In this document: in pieces, positions 17,439 to 26,079 of the stretch
Layout of the letters: each line of letters opens with the position of its first letter
Numbering within the stretch: the first letter of the stretch is position 1
Assembly: GCA_041776485.1 (NCBI GenBank)
Contig: JBHBQE010000018.1
Coordinates: 122,340-186,339, forward strand
Length of the DNA stretch: 64,000 bases
Source: JBHBQE01 sp041776485
GTDB taxonomy: Bacteria; Bacillota; Clostridia; Lachnospirales; Lachnospiraceae
Direction of reading: 5' to 3'
Notes under the pieces: generated by a model
The model's database searches: none
What the model saw: the letters and a program-made list of their open reading frames with translations, nothing else
Told to the model about the DNA's origin: nothing
Made by a program: the position numbers and the translations under genes

Positions 17439-18697
17439 TGAACCACCTCAGACATATAAATGCTTACCGGTATATCATCATCTCTAAGCATTTTAATAAG
17501 ATTTCGTAAAACTCCCTTATTAATATAAGTATAGGAAATACCCATTACCATATCATTTTCATAGGTACTAACAGCAGTGAAAAACCCTTCATAACTGCAA
17601 TAAATGCTGTAGCCTTCAATATATTTTTTTATTTCATCCGGCACATTTATTACCCCTAAATTTGAAAGAACAGCGCTAACGGTTTTTTCCTCCTGTTTGG
17701 CAAAATATTTAATCACCGGCATTTTTAAAAGCAAGGGTACCATCCTGGTAAACAGGAAATGTTCCAGTTTGGCATATTCATTCATTTGAGCTTTTATTAA
17801 ATCTTTATTTAATAAATCGTGAAGTTTCCTGTCAAACTCCAGCGCCAATTCATCAAAGGCAATGTCCTCTAAGAAGGTATGGCTGATATTTACGTTGTTT
17901 ATAAAATTTCTGGCACTGTCAGAATCATAAAATCTTCGCAGATTAACGGGCAGTGTAATAGTAATGGGCTGTTTCCTCTTCGCATATGGCATGTCAGTTT
18001 TTATTGCAAGCATCATCATAGCTCCTAAATATGCTGTGGGTGTAACACTTAACTGCTTTGCCCGTCTTACTACAATATCCGCAGGTAAATGCACCTCCAT
18101 AAACTGTAACTGGAAATAAGGAAGTTTTCTCCCCTGAATATGATATGCCCTCACCTTTGCCCTGGGAATACTGCTTTTTAAAGTATTATTTTTCTCATAA
18201 AACTGCTCGTAACTATCCCTTGTTCTCTCACCTACAGACGCCTGAGTATAGCTTGACATATCCGACAGTTCCAAAGGGTGCGCCAATCGCAGATATTCGC
18301 TTACCAAAGCATGTAAAAACTCATAGGCACCTGTGCCATCAGTTAATACATGAAATACCTCCATGGTAATTCTGTTTTCATAATATGTAACCTTGTAGTG
18401 TAATATTCCTTTATAGTGCTCCCCATAAAGCAAAGGACAGAGTCTTCCATTTTCTTTTTCCACTTTGGGTTTTTGATCCGTACTGTCTATATAATGCCAA
18501 AACAATCCCCGCCTTATCCTAACTTGAAAATGCGGCATGAAAGTAATAACCGTATCAAGTGCCCTCTGCAGCAATTCCGGGTCAATCCTCTCCTTTAGGG
18601 TTGCGCTCACGCGGATACACCTGGTATTTCTTTTGTTAAAGGTAGCTAAAAAGACCTTTGAAACATTATCTATTCTATACCACTCAAAAGGGCTCAT
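17435..18697 (-). CDS. Condensation-domain/alcohol acetyltransferase-like enzyme
   Basis: About 420 residues, with the ATG at 18697 preferred because a GGAG site lies seven bases before it (a TTG two codons earlier gives 422). The protein resembles condensation-fold CoA-dependent acyltransferases such as alcohol acetyltransferases and the PapA group. The catalytic HxxxDG appears as HVLTDGTGAYEF near residue 115, and the late NLGVINVP segment matches the second structural motif. It likely transfers an acyl group to an alcohol or sugar, product unknown. Neighbours are a membrane protein (downstream, overlapping) and an esterase (upstream), suggesting a paired acylation/deacylation function. Confidence 0.7.
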   Translation of the reverse strand: MSPFEWYRIDNVSKVFLATFNKRNTRCIRVSATLKERIDPELLQRALDTVITFMPHFQVRIRRGLFWHYIDSTDQKPKVEKENGRLCPLLYGEHYKGILHYKVTYYENRITMEVFHVLTDGTGAYEFLHALVSEYLRLAHPLELSDMSSYTQASVGERTRDSYEQFYEKNNTLKSSIPRAKVRAYHIQGRKLPYFQLQFMEVHLPADIVVRRAKQLSVTPTAYLGAMMMLAIKTDMPYAKRKQPITITLPVNLRRFYDSDSARNFINNVNISHTFLEDIAFDELALEFDRKLHDLLNKDLIKAQMNEYAKLEHFLFTRMVPLLLKMPVIKYFAKQEEKTVSAVLSNLGVINVPDEIKKYIEGYSIYCSYEGFFTAVSTYENDMVMGISYTYINKGVLRNLIKMLRDDDIPVSIYMSEVVQ

Positions 18698-18713
18698 TAC
18701 CAATCTCCACTAA

Positions 18714-19619
18714 TCAATAAAGCTTGTCTGCAAATCTGCCAACTGCCTCCATTGCTTTAGATGCCAATGGTATGGGCATTTGCTGAAACACATGCCAACC
18801 GCCGCTATATTTTTCAAGCTTTGCGTAACCCTTAGCTGCAATTACTCGCTTAACCAGCTGCACGCTGTCATCCCTTAAAACTTCATTTGACCCCACCTGG
18901 ACAAGCATAGGAGGCAGACCATGCAAATCTGCCAAAAGTGGGCTGAGCCTCGGATTTTCAAAATCTGCAAAATCACCCACATAGGCATCTCTAACCATGG
19001 TTATATACTCATAGGTAATAATCGGATCCTTATCCTTGCAGCTTTCATATGTACCGGAAACAGCTCTCAGGTCTGTCCACGGGCTAAACAGCAGCACTCC
19101 TCCGGGAAGAAGCCTGTTGCTGTCACGAAGTCCTATAACCAGTTCCAACGCCAGATTTCCACCGGCAGAATCTCCTGCCACAATAATATTCCTGGCCCCA
19201 TATCCCAAATACAGCAAATAGTTCCATATCGCGTCAGTTTCATCTATTTGCGTAGGAAAGGTATGCTCAGGGGCAAGTTTATATTCAAAGCTTAAAACTG
19301 AAAGCCCGGTATTAACAGCCATTTTACTGGCAAGAATTTTAGCGTAATTTAATCCTCCGCATATAAATCCCCCTCCATGGCAGTATAAAATCACCTTGTC
19401 CTTTCTATGATGGAATTTAGGATGAATCCATTCGCAATTCAGCCCCTCAACTGAAAGCTTCTCTGAGGTTATATCCTTAGAAGCTACGACAAGCTTCGAA
19501 AAATTTTCCATAGCTGCCCTATGCCTTGAAAGGTACTCTACGTCAATATCAGATACCATTGACCTCACCGCCTTTATCGCATTCATCAGCGTTACTGAGG
19601 CGGACTTATTTATATCCAT
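18714..19619 (-). CDS. Alpha/beta hydrolase, hormone-sensitive lipase family
   Basis: A 301-residue esterase. The oxyanion-hole motif YCHGGGFICGG and the nucleophile motif GDSAGGN are characteristic of the HSL (family IV) esterases; the catalytic Asp and His lie in the C-terminal third (the His in GGWHVFQQ). It has no signal peptide, so it is cytoplasmic. These enzymes cleave short acyl esters. It ends 16 bases before the acyltransferase start and so forms one transcription unit with it. The substrate is likely an ester made by the neighbouring acyltransferase, which is inference. Confidence 0.85.
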   Translation of the reverse strand: MDINKSASVTLMNAIKAVRSMVSDIDVEYLSRHRAAMENFSKLVVASKDITSEKLSVEGLNCEWIHPKFHHRKDKVILYCHGGGFICGGLNYAKILASKMAVNTGLSVLSFEYKLAPEHTFPTQIDETDAIWNYLLYLGYGARNIIVAGDSAGGNLALELVIGLRDSNRLLPGGVLLFSPWTDLRAVSGTYESCKDKDPIITYEYITMVRDAYVGDFADFENPRLSPLLADLHGLPPMLVQVGSNEVLRDDSVQLVKRVIAAKGYAKLEKYSGGWHVFQQMPIPLASKAMEAVGRFADKLY

Positions 19620-19684
19620 ACTAATTTCTTTCTAGTTATTTTATAATCAAAGTCTTTTGGCTCTTTAACTATTTAATAACATGA

Positions 19685-20761
19685 TTACTGATTACTGCTT
19701 CTTCGTCGGTCTATATTATGTACCATATAATACCAGGTTTTATCCTTATACATTTCCATCTCTGCCAATTTAAACAGCTCCGATATGCTAAGGTTTGGAG
19801 CATCCGACCACATGGCAATGCCAATAGCGGCACTTAGCTCGTGTATATATTTACACTGATAGGACTCCAATTCTTTTCTTATCATACTTCGTATTCGTTC
19901 CTTGCCGTGCTTTGTGTATATAATTGCCTGGAATTCATCTCCCCCGGTTCTATATACATCGCCGTATTCTCCCACAGCATTTTGGATTGCTTCCGCTACA
20001 CCGCAGAGAAGCTCGTCCCCTGCCTCATGACCTCGTTCATCGTTTATATCCTTTAATCCGTTGGCATCTATAAATAATACCGCCAGGTTTTCTTTATAAT
20101 TTTTCCCAATCTGTGAAACCATATCATTATAACTAACCCGACTTTTTACCCCTGTAAGGAAATCTGTATACAGCTGTTTTTTAAGCTGTGATGAGATTAC
20201 ATTTTGTCTGCGCTCAGAATAGTATTTTGTCAGTATAAATCCATATATTATAGTAACCTGCACAATAGCATAAAACAGTCGCTCTATCCTGTCTATTATA
20301 TTCATGTCTCCTGTCAGGAAAAACAGTGCAAGCAAATAAATGCCGGTGGACAGGAAAAACCACTTTAAAAATCTCCTAATGGGAAAGCTTAGAGTAGAAA
20401 TTTCCAACAGCACTACAACATAGGCTACATACCTTTCCTTACAGAGGATACCTGCAATGCTTACAATTATTCCCCAAAGCAAATAGGTTAAAATAAAATA
20501 ATTAAAGCTTCTGATATTAATGCCTAAGTCACTGCCCTCTTTGCTCTTATCCTTGGGAAAGCAAATTATAAATCCCCAAATTCCGATAATGATTCCTATC
20601 GGATATAAAACAATACGAAGCAAATGTCTAGGATCCCCTAAAAAATCTCCACCATACAGGTAAAACACTGCAAAAACGGAGAATGCAATTATACAAACCT
20701 TAACAAAGGTAGTAATTTCAAACCATGTTCTAATTATATTTCTATTTCTAAGATATACCAT
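19685..20761 (-). CDS. Membrane-bound diguanylate cyclase (GGDEF)
   Basis: A 358-residue protein with about six N-terminal membrane helices (to residue ~175) and a C-terminal GGDEF domain that makes cyclic-di-GMP from two GTP. The signature RTGGDEFQ lies at about 273-277 and is intact, so it should be active. The RxxD inhibitory site five residues before GGDEF is absent (AVGEYGD), so product inhibition at that site is unlikely. It is the last of three consecutive c-di-GMP genes, six bases after the EAL gene. The membrane part may sense an extracellular or membrane signal. Confidence 0.9.
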   Translation of the reverse strand: MVYLRNRNIIRTWFEITTFVKVCIIAFSVFAVFYLYGGDFLGDPRHLLRIVLYPIGIIIGIWGFIICFPKDKSKEGSDLGINIRSFNYFILTYLLWGIIVSIAGILCKERYVAYVVVLLEISTLSFPIRRFLKWFFLSTGIYLLALFFLTGDMNIIDRIERLFYAIVQVTIIYGFILTKYYSERRQNVISSQLKKQLYTDFLTGVKSRVSYNDMVSQIGKNYKENLAVLFIDANGLKDINDERGHEAGDELLCGVAEAIQNAVGEYGDVYRTGGDEFQAIIYTKHGKERIRSMIRKELESYQCKYIHELSAAIGIAMWSDAPNLSISELFKLAEMEMYKDKTWYYMVHNIDRRRSSNQ

Positions 20762-20767
20762 TCTCTG

Positions 20768-22720
20768 CTAATCCCTTATCGCCTCCGGTTTCTTAGAGAA
20801 AAATGCCCTAAGCTCATTTGCATGCACCGGTTTGGAATATACATAGCCCTGAAGATAGTCTGCCTGACAGGACATACAAAACTCTCTTTGCTCCTCACTT
20901 TCCACTCCTTCAAAAAGTATTTTATAACCAAAATCCTTGAACGTCTGAGAGAAGGCCTTAATCATATAGATCATATAGCCACCTGCTTTTACGCTATAAA
21001 TGGAGTCCACAAAAAGCTTATCAAACTTAATCAAATCAAAGGGAAACTTTAATATCCTGTCCATATTTGAGTATCCTGTGCCGAAGTCATCCAAATAAAA
21101 GACAAGTCCGGCACTTTTTAGTCTGTTAATTTTCCCGCTAATAGTTTCCATGTCAAAGGTGTCTTTAGACTCTGTAAGCTCTATCGCGATTTTATCTCTG
21201 GATATACCATTGCTGTCTATAATCTGCAGTATTTCCCTTTCCATATCGCTATCGGCAAACTCAACTGCAGACAAGTTAACGGAAAGTCTGTCAAAATGAT
21301 ATCCTTCATCTGCCAGTTCATAAATAAGCTGACAGGTTTTATTAAGGATAATTTTACTAAGGCTGTGAATGATTCCTTCCTCCTCTGCCAACTCAATAAA
21401 ATCTGAAGGATATACCATCCCAATATGGGGAAGTTTAAGCCTCATTAATATTTCAGCAGAATCAAACGTATCTGTTTTTACATTTTTAATAGGCTGTGCA
21501 AACACAACAATCCTTTCGTCATCTATATCATGGCTATACTGAATGTCCATTAAATGCCCGCGGATATATTTATATCTGCCGAGCTTTTCCATATGTTCCT
21601 CAGTAACTGCCATGTAGCTGTTGTTCTCCATAGTTCCTGCAAAGAATTTAACCGCCAGCTTAAAATCCTCAATATCTTCAAACTCTGCAAGTCCATAAAA
21701 CTGTATAATTTTATAGTCATACCGGTACTTTCCCTCATATTTCTTAAAGATCTCTTTTACAATGTAATTGAAATATTCCTCAGAGTTTAATCTCCCATTG
21801 CTGCTATCACAAAATACCAGCATATCATATTGCGCATTAAATAAATCCACACCCCTCATAAATCCCTTATAGTATTTATAAAGCGGATATTTTATATCAT
21901 AGGGTAAATTCTCCACAGAATCACTACAGGTTATAATTGCTAAACAGGGGGTATTTTTTGATCTTATATAGCGCCGCTTTATATACTGGTTTAATACCTC
22001 CCCATTCATAGCTCCTGTAATATGATTATAGGGCATACTATGCAAAATAATGATTACTACCAATATCGGCATTATATAAGCAAAGGTTCCGTAGGTATTG
22101 CTTTTAATTAAGGCACCATATATATTACTCAGTACACTGAATACGATTAGTATACATATAGTTAACCAGAATTTTCTGATAAAACTTTTCCTATATGCTA
22201 TAAACAGTATCCCCAGTGTCAGCATCGAGGCTGAATATGCCAGAACATAGGGTTGAGTAAACGAAGGATTTTTCCACATACCGTCACCCATATAGCAAAA
22301 TCCCAGCTTTGTAACGGGAGAAGTGATTTCAACAGCACATGCCGCTGCCATAGCAGCATAATACACCTTAATATATTTTCTGCTTCTATCTGTCAGCTCC
22401 AGCATATTGATAATATATTTTACACATGTAATAAGAGTAAGTCCCAAAAGAATATGATAAATATACCTTAGTCCGACAATCAAATTGGGATATGGCAAAT
22501 TATTTTGAACTAATTTAAAAAACGCCACATTTATTAGAGAAGCAAAAAATACTAAAACAACCCCCTGTTTTACTCTGGTAAAATTACTGTCATTATAAAA
22601 AGAAATACTAACTTTAAATACAATAAGCAGGACTACGCAAATAATTGCGGTAACAAAATCTGCCGCCGCTACATAATTTTGCCCCAATATATTTGTTGTG
22701 ATTATATCCTGTAGATACAT
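20768..22720 (-). CDS. Membrane-bound EAL-domain c-di-GMP phosphodiesterase
   Basis: A 650-residue protein with seven to eight N-terminal membrane helices (to ~230), a middle region resembling a degenerate GGDEF domain (no GGDEF motif), and a C-terminal EAL domain. The EAL signature is altered (SAEILMRL instead of EALVR), but other catalytic positions remain: NLSAVEF, ELTESKD, LDDFGTGYSN, the lysine of IKFDKLF, and FEGVESEEQ. It likely breaks down cyclic-di-GMP, with activity to be tested because of the EIL change. It overlaps no neighbour, lying six bases from both. Confidence 0.85.
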   Translation of the reverse strand: MYLQDIITTNILGQNYVAAADFVTAIICVVLLIVFKVSISFYNDSNFTRVKQGVVLVFFASLINVAFFKLVQNNLPYPNLIVGLRYIYHILLGLTLITCVKYIINMLELTDRSRKYIKVYYAAMAAACAVEITSPVTKLGFCYMGDGMWKNPSFTQPYVLAYSASMLTLGILFIAYRKSFIRKFWLTICILIVFSVLSNIYGALIKSNTYGTFAYIMPILVVIIILHSMPYNHITGAMNGEVLNQYIKRRYIRSKNTPCLAIITCSDSVENLPYDIKYPLYKYYKGFMRGVDLFNAQYDMLVFCDSSNGRLNSEEYFNYIVKEIFKKYEGKYRYDYKIIQFYGLAEFEDIEDFKLAVKFFAGTMENNSYMAVTEEHMEKLGRYKYIRGHLMDIQYSHDIDDERIVVFAQPIKNVKTDTFDSAEILMRLKLPHIGMVYPSDFIELAEEEGIIHSLSKIILNKTCQLIYELADEGYHFDRLSVNLSAVEFADSDMEREILQIIDSNGISRDKIAIELTESKDTFDMETISGKINRLKSAGLVFYLDDFGTGYSNMDRILKFPFDLIKFDKLFVDSIYSVKAGGYMIYMIKAFSQTFKDFGYKILFEGVESEEQREFCMSCQADYLQGYVYSKPVHANELRAFFSKKPEAIRD

Positions 22721-22726
22721 TTGATA

Positions 22727-24394
22727 TTAAGCTATGTATATTGATTTATTAATCAGCAATCCGGAAATCTCCTCCAAGGAAACAGGTCTGCCATATAAAA
22801 ATCCCTGATGATGTATTATGCCGTACTCCTCAAGCTTAGACTTTATCTCCTTTGTCTCAACTCCCTCAGCACATATTTCCATATTAAACTTATCCGCTAA
22901 AATTACTATTGCCGTAACGATAGCTTGCTGTGCCTCAGAGCTGCAAAGCTCTTTTATAAACTCTCTGTCTATCTTCAACACATCCGCCGGCAATTTGAGG
23001 AGCAGCTGAAGCGAGCTTTCCTTTGTGCCAAAATCGTCTAAGGCAATCTTAACGCCTAAGCTTTTAATATCCAAAAGCTCTTTTCTCAGCACATCCAAAT
23101 CCATTGTCAAAACTCTCTCTGTAAGCTCCAAGCACAAATTTGCACCCGGAAATCCGGTTCTTTCCAAAATAACAGCCAAATCATGCTTAAAGTGCGCTTT
23201 TTTAAGCTGTTCGGCAGATAAGTTTATATTTAACACAAAGCTCGGACATAATTTCAAGATTTCCTTGCCGCTTTGCATAGAGGTTTCAAGAATCCATAAT
23301 CCAAGATCATAAAATGACGGGTCAAGCTCCAGCCAGTCTATAAACTGTCCCGGCATTATATTACCATATTCATCATCCTGCCAGCGAATAAGCGACTCCA
23401 TACCATACACGCTATTATTTCCTACATCTACCAGCGGCTGGTGCAGCAAATAGAATCCTTTCATATTGTCAAATATGCTTTGGCGTATATGCCCGAGTAT
23501 TCTGAGGTTGCGAATACCGTCATCAATATTATTGCTATGGCTGAAATTAAATTCATTGTGCAGCTTATATTTACTGTCACTTAAAATATGGTACAAAATC
23601 ATGACCAGAATTCTGCTGTCCATATTCCAGTCAGAAACTACCAATGCACCCCCTGCTACATTCACGTACATTTTGCTTTGCTCTATCTCAATTCCTTTTC
23701 TAAGATACTCCTTGATGGAATAGAAAATTCTCTTCAACTGACGGGAGCCCGAATAGGAAACAGGGATACAAAACCTGACTCCGTCCAGACAATATACCTT
23801 GTCTATATGCTCATTGATGGAAATCAGGTAATCTCCCACTCTTTTAAGAATCTTATTGCCGCTTTCATATCCAAAACGATTATTGATGTCATGAAACTGG
23901 GTAAGACCGATAATAATAAAGGCAACCTTATCACCAGAGTTAATATAATTAGGTATGTCCTTCAAGAAAGCATTCATGTTGTGGAGACCTGTAATGGTGT
24001 TAACCATATTAGAAACATTAAGATTCTCCACAGCTCCAACAAAGACCTGACAATCTCCGCTTATTGCCTGAACCACCTTGCCCCTGCACCTTACGGTAAC
24101 ATATTCACCATGCTTATTTCTTACTCTGTAAATTAAATCATGTTCTTTTTTACAACCCGAAAATACCTCTCCGATATCCTGTAAAAATACTTCTTTATCA
24201 TTCTCGTGGATATAATTTGCCCAAATCTCGCCTGCATTATGCATGAATTCGCTATCCAACCCAAAGTAGTCCACTGCAGACTTGGACCACCTCATAATAT
24301 CCGTCGAAAAATCCAACAAAAATGTGTGCCTATCTCCCTTGTCCCAACTAATTCCGTCAAATCTAACAGATTCCAGATTAGGATTTTTTCGCAT
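22727..24394 (-). CDS. PAS-GGDEF-EAL protein with degenerate GGDEF
   Basis: A soluble 555-residue protein: a PAS sensor (~10-125), a GGDEF-like domain whose signature reads LDGVRF and is therefore inactive for synthesis, and an EAL domain with MESLIRW, NINLSAEQL, CLELTERVL, LDDFGTKES, ADVLKIDREF and CAEGVETKE. The first-motif residue and all metal-binding positions look intact, so phosphodiesterase activity is likely, perhaps regulated by GTP binding to the degenerate domain. The PAS domain suggests sensing of a small molecule or redox state. It begins 24 bases after the thioredoxin gene ends. Confidence 0.85.
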   Translation of the reverse strand: MRKNPNLESVRFDGISWDKGDRHTFLLDFSTDIMRWSKSAVDYFGLDSEFMHNAGEIWANYIHENDKEVFLQDIGEVFSGCKKEHDLIYRVRNKHGEYVTVRCRGKVVQAISGDCQVFVGAVENLNVSNMVNTITGLHNMNAFLKDIPNYINSGDKVAFIIIGLTQFHDINNRFGYESGNKILKRVGDYLISINEHIDKVYCLDGVRFCIPVSYSGSRQLKRIFYSIKEYLRKGIEIEQSKMYVNVAGGALVVSDWNMDSRILVMILYHILSDSKYKLHNEFNFSHSNNIDDGIRNLRILGHIRQSIFDNMKGFYLLHQPLVDVGNNSVYGMESLIRWQDDEYGNIMPGQFIDWLELDPSFYDLGLWILETSMQSGKEILKLCPSFVLNINLSAEQLKKAHFKHDLAVILERTGFPGANLCLELTERVLTMDLDVLRKELLDIKSLGVKIALDDFGTKESSLQLLLKLPADVLKIDREFIKELCSSEAQQAIVTAIVILADKFNMEICAEGVETKEIKSKLEEYGIIHHQGFLYGRPVSLEEISGLLINKSIYIA

Positions 24395-24418
24395 TCACCG
24401 CTCCTTCAGATCCTCCTG

Positions 24419-24730
24419 CTATTTCCACATTGCCTCTATGGTTTCAGCGTCCACATATCCCACCACCTGATTTACCGGTTTTCCGTTTTTAAACACAATC
24501 AAAGTGGGAATACTGGTTATCTGATAGTTACCAGCAAGCTCCTGCTGCTCGTCAACATTTACCTTGCCCACTTTAATTGTCTTAGAATATTTATCTGCAA
24601 TATTATGTACAATGGGTGCAATCATTTTACAGGGACCACACCATTCCGCCCAAAAATCCACCAGCACAATTCCCTTATAATTTAACACCTCTTCAAGAAA
24701 ATTATCCTCTGTTAATGTTATTTCTGCCAT
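24419..24730 (-). CDS. trxA: Thioredoxin
   Basis: A 103-residue thioredoxin, a general protein disulfide reductant. The active site WCGPCK and the cis-proline loop (TSIPTLIVF) are intact. An AAAGGGGGAT ribosome site precedes the ATG. A TATAAT box on the minus strand (24764-24769) may belong to its promoter but a clear -35 is not visible. The following c-di-GMP gene starts 24 bases later, so thioredoxin probably heads that transcript. Confidence 0.95.
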   Translation of the reverse strand: MAEITLTEDNFLEEVLNYKGIVLVDFWAEWCGPCKMIAPIVHNIADKYSKTIKVGKVNVDEQQELAGNYQITSIPTLIVFKNGKPVNQVVGYVDAETIEAMWK

Positions 24731-24811
24731 GATATCCCCCTTTTGTCTATAAATACATTAGCATTATAAATTTTTTATAAAAATCAAACAATCCCTATTA
24801 TAAATTTTTGA

Positions 24812-25357
24812 TTACTCTATCACTGTTAATAGTTCTTCAACACTTTTCCTCTTAGGGGCTGTAACGGATTCTGCCGGATGTCCAAGAATAATAAGCGCTG
24901 ATACTGATTCACCCTCTCTAATCCCCGCTATTTCCTTAACCTTTGCCTCGTCATAAATACCCATTATGCAAGTGCCATATCCAAGCTCATGGGCTGCAAG
25001 GCAAAAAGTTTGGGCTGCAATCCCTGCATCAAATGACTGCCAATGATCCCCCTGAGAAGTGGAATGACTTCCATCTCTTTCGTATCCCGAGCGCCCTTCT
25101 ATTGTGGTTACTATAACTAAAACAGGCGCGGGTCTTATAGATTTAATATTAAATTCAAAATTTAAAACTGCATTGTCTGCGATATTCTCTATAGTCCCTC
25201 TATTATAAATGGCAGTATATCTGGTAGTTTGGGAATTTTTCCAGCTTGGGGCGTATGCAGCAAGTTCAATTATTTCCTCTAAGTCCGCCTTTAAAACAGG
25301 CTCATTAGTAAAACGTCTAACACTTCTTCTGGTTAATATACATTCTTTTGTATCCAT
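24812..25357 (-). CDS. Nitroreductase-family flavoprotein
   Basis: A 181-residue flavin (FMN) NAD(P)H oxidoreductase. The N-terminal TRRSVRRF is the characteristic flavin phosphate-binding segment, and AAYAPSWKNSQ, the AAQTFCLAAHELGYGTC helix and the LGHPAES segment near the end match the family. Such proteins reduce nitro compounds, quinones or enones; the physiological substrate is not deducible. The gene is two bases from the upstream coiled-coil gene and probably forms an operon with it. Confidence 0.88.
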   Translation of the reverse strand: MDTKECILTRRSVRRFTNEPVLKADLEEIIELAAYAPSWKNSQTTRYTAIYNRGTIENIADNAVLNFEFNIKSIRPAPVLVIVTTIEGRSGYERDGSHSTSQGDHWQSFDAGIAAQTFCLAAHELGYGTCIMGIYDEAKVKEIAGIREGESVSALIILGHPAESVTAPKRKSVEELLTVIE

Positions 25358-25359
25358 AT

Positions 25360-25974
25360 TTACTCCCCACTATCAAAGTTTTCCAGCTCCCCTAATGCAG
25401 CTTCTGCAATCTCTTCCGGCGCTATCTGTTCAGATTCCATTGCAACATCGATATTATCTGCCTCCTGAAATGGATTTTCCGCTTCAGGTTTTTCTTCATC
25501 TTCCCATAGAGATTTATGTTTCTTTTTCTTTTCGTTTTTGGCAACGGTCTGGGCATTCTTTGCCATCATATATAGTTTGCTGTCAAACTCCATAACCTTT
25601 TTTTCATCACTATTAGGGACAATATCCCCCTTGCACATTCGCCTGACTACTGTCATAATCTTGTGCATTTCTATGCCGTATTCCTTGGCGGCCTCGGCAT
25701 CGTTTTTAGCCTTTACCTCATTAATTTTAGCTTCCCACCGGGACATAATATCATCTAAATGCTTCTGATATTCCTTCTGCTTCTCCTCCAGGGTATTATC
25801 AGATAATTCCAAAACCGCTACTTTCTCAGCATATTTTGAATAGTCCTCCCCTTTTTCCTTTGCCTCGCTTATCTTATCCTTGTACCTATTACATACAAAC
25901 TGCAGCTTAGCTCTTTTCTCACTATAGTTTGATATAGTATCCCTGTAAATTTTTCCTGCTTCTCTAATTTTCAT
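25360..25974 (-). CDS. Conserved-looking coiled-coil protein of unknown function
   Basis: A 204-residue, highly charged cytoplasmic protein. Residues 1-110 are lysine/glutamate-rich and have heptad-like spacing suited to a coiled coil (IREAGKIYRD to IKEVKAKNDA). A middle stretch has paired basic residues (KKKKHK), and the last 50 residues are strongly acidic (many Glu/Asp, no aromatic core). No catalytic motif is visible and I recognise no family. It may be a scaffold. It has a good AAGGA ribosome site, and the nitroreductase follows two bases after its stop. Confidence 0.65.
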   Translation of the reverse strand: MKIREAGKIYRDTISNYSEKRAKLQFVCNRYKDKISEAKEKGEDYSKYAEKVAVLELSDNTLEEKQKEYQKHLDDIMSRWEAKINEVKAKNDAEAAKEYGIEMHKIMTVVRRMCKGDIVPNSDEKKVMEFDSKLYMMAKNAQTVAKNEKKKKHKSLWEDEEKPEAENPFQEADNIDVAMESEQIAPEEIAEAALGELENFDSGE

Positions 25975-26079
25975 AATTCACATCCTTGTTCTATAATAAT
26001 TACATCCTTGTAATACAGAGCCTATTATATTATTTTTAAAAGGCTTTATCAATCTATTGCCTGCAGGCATATTTGCCTC

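Noticed and set aside
23588..24136. 182-codon plus-strand ORF inside the PAS-GGDEF-EAL gene
   Set aside because: It lies opposite a gene with clear domains and has no ribosome site or recognisable motif.
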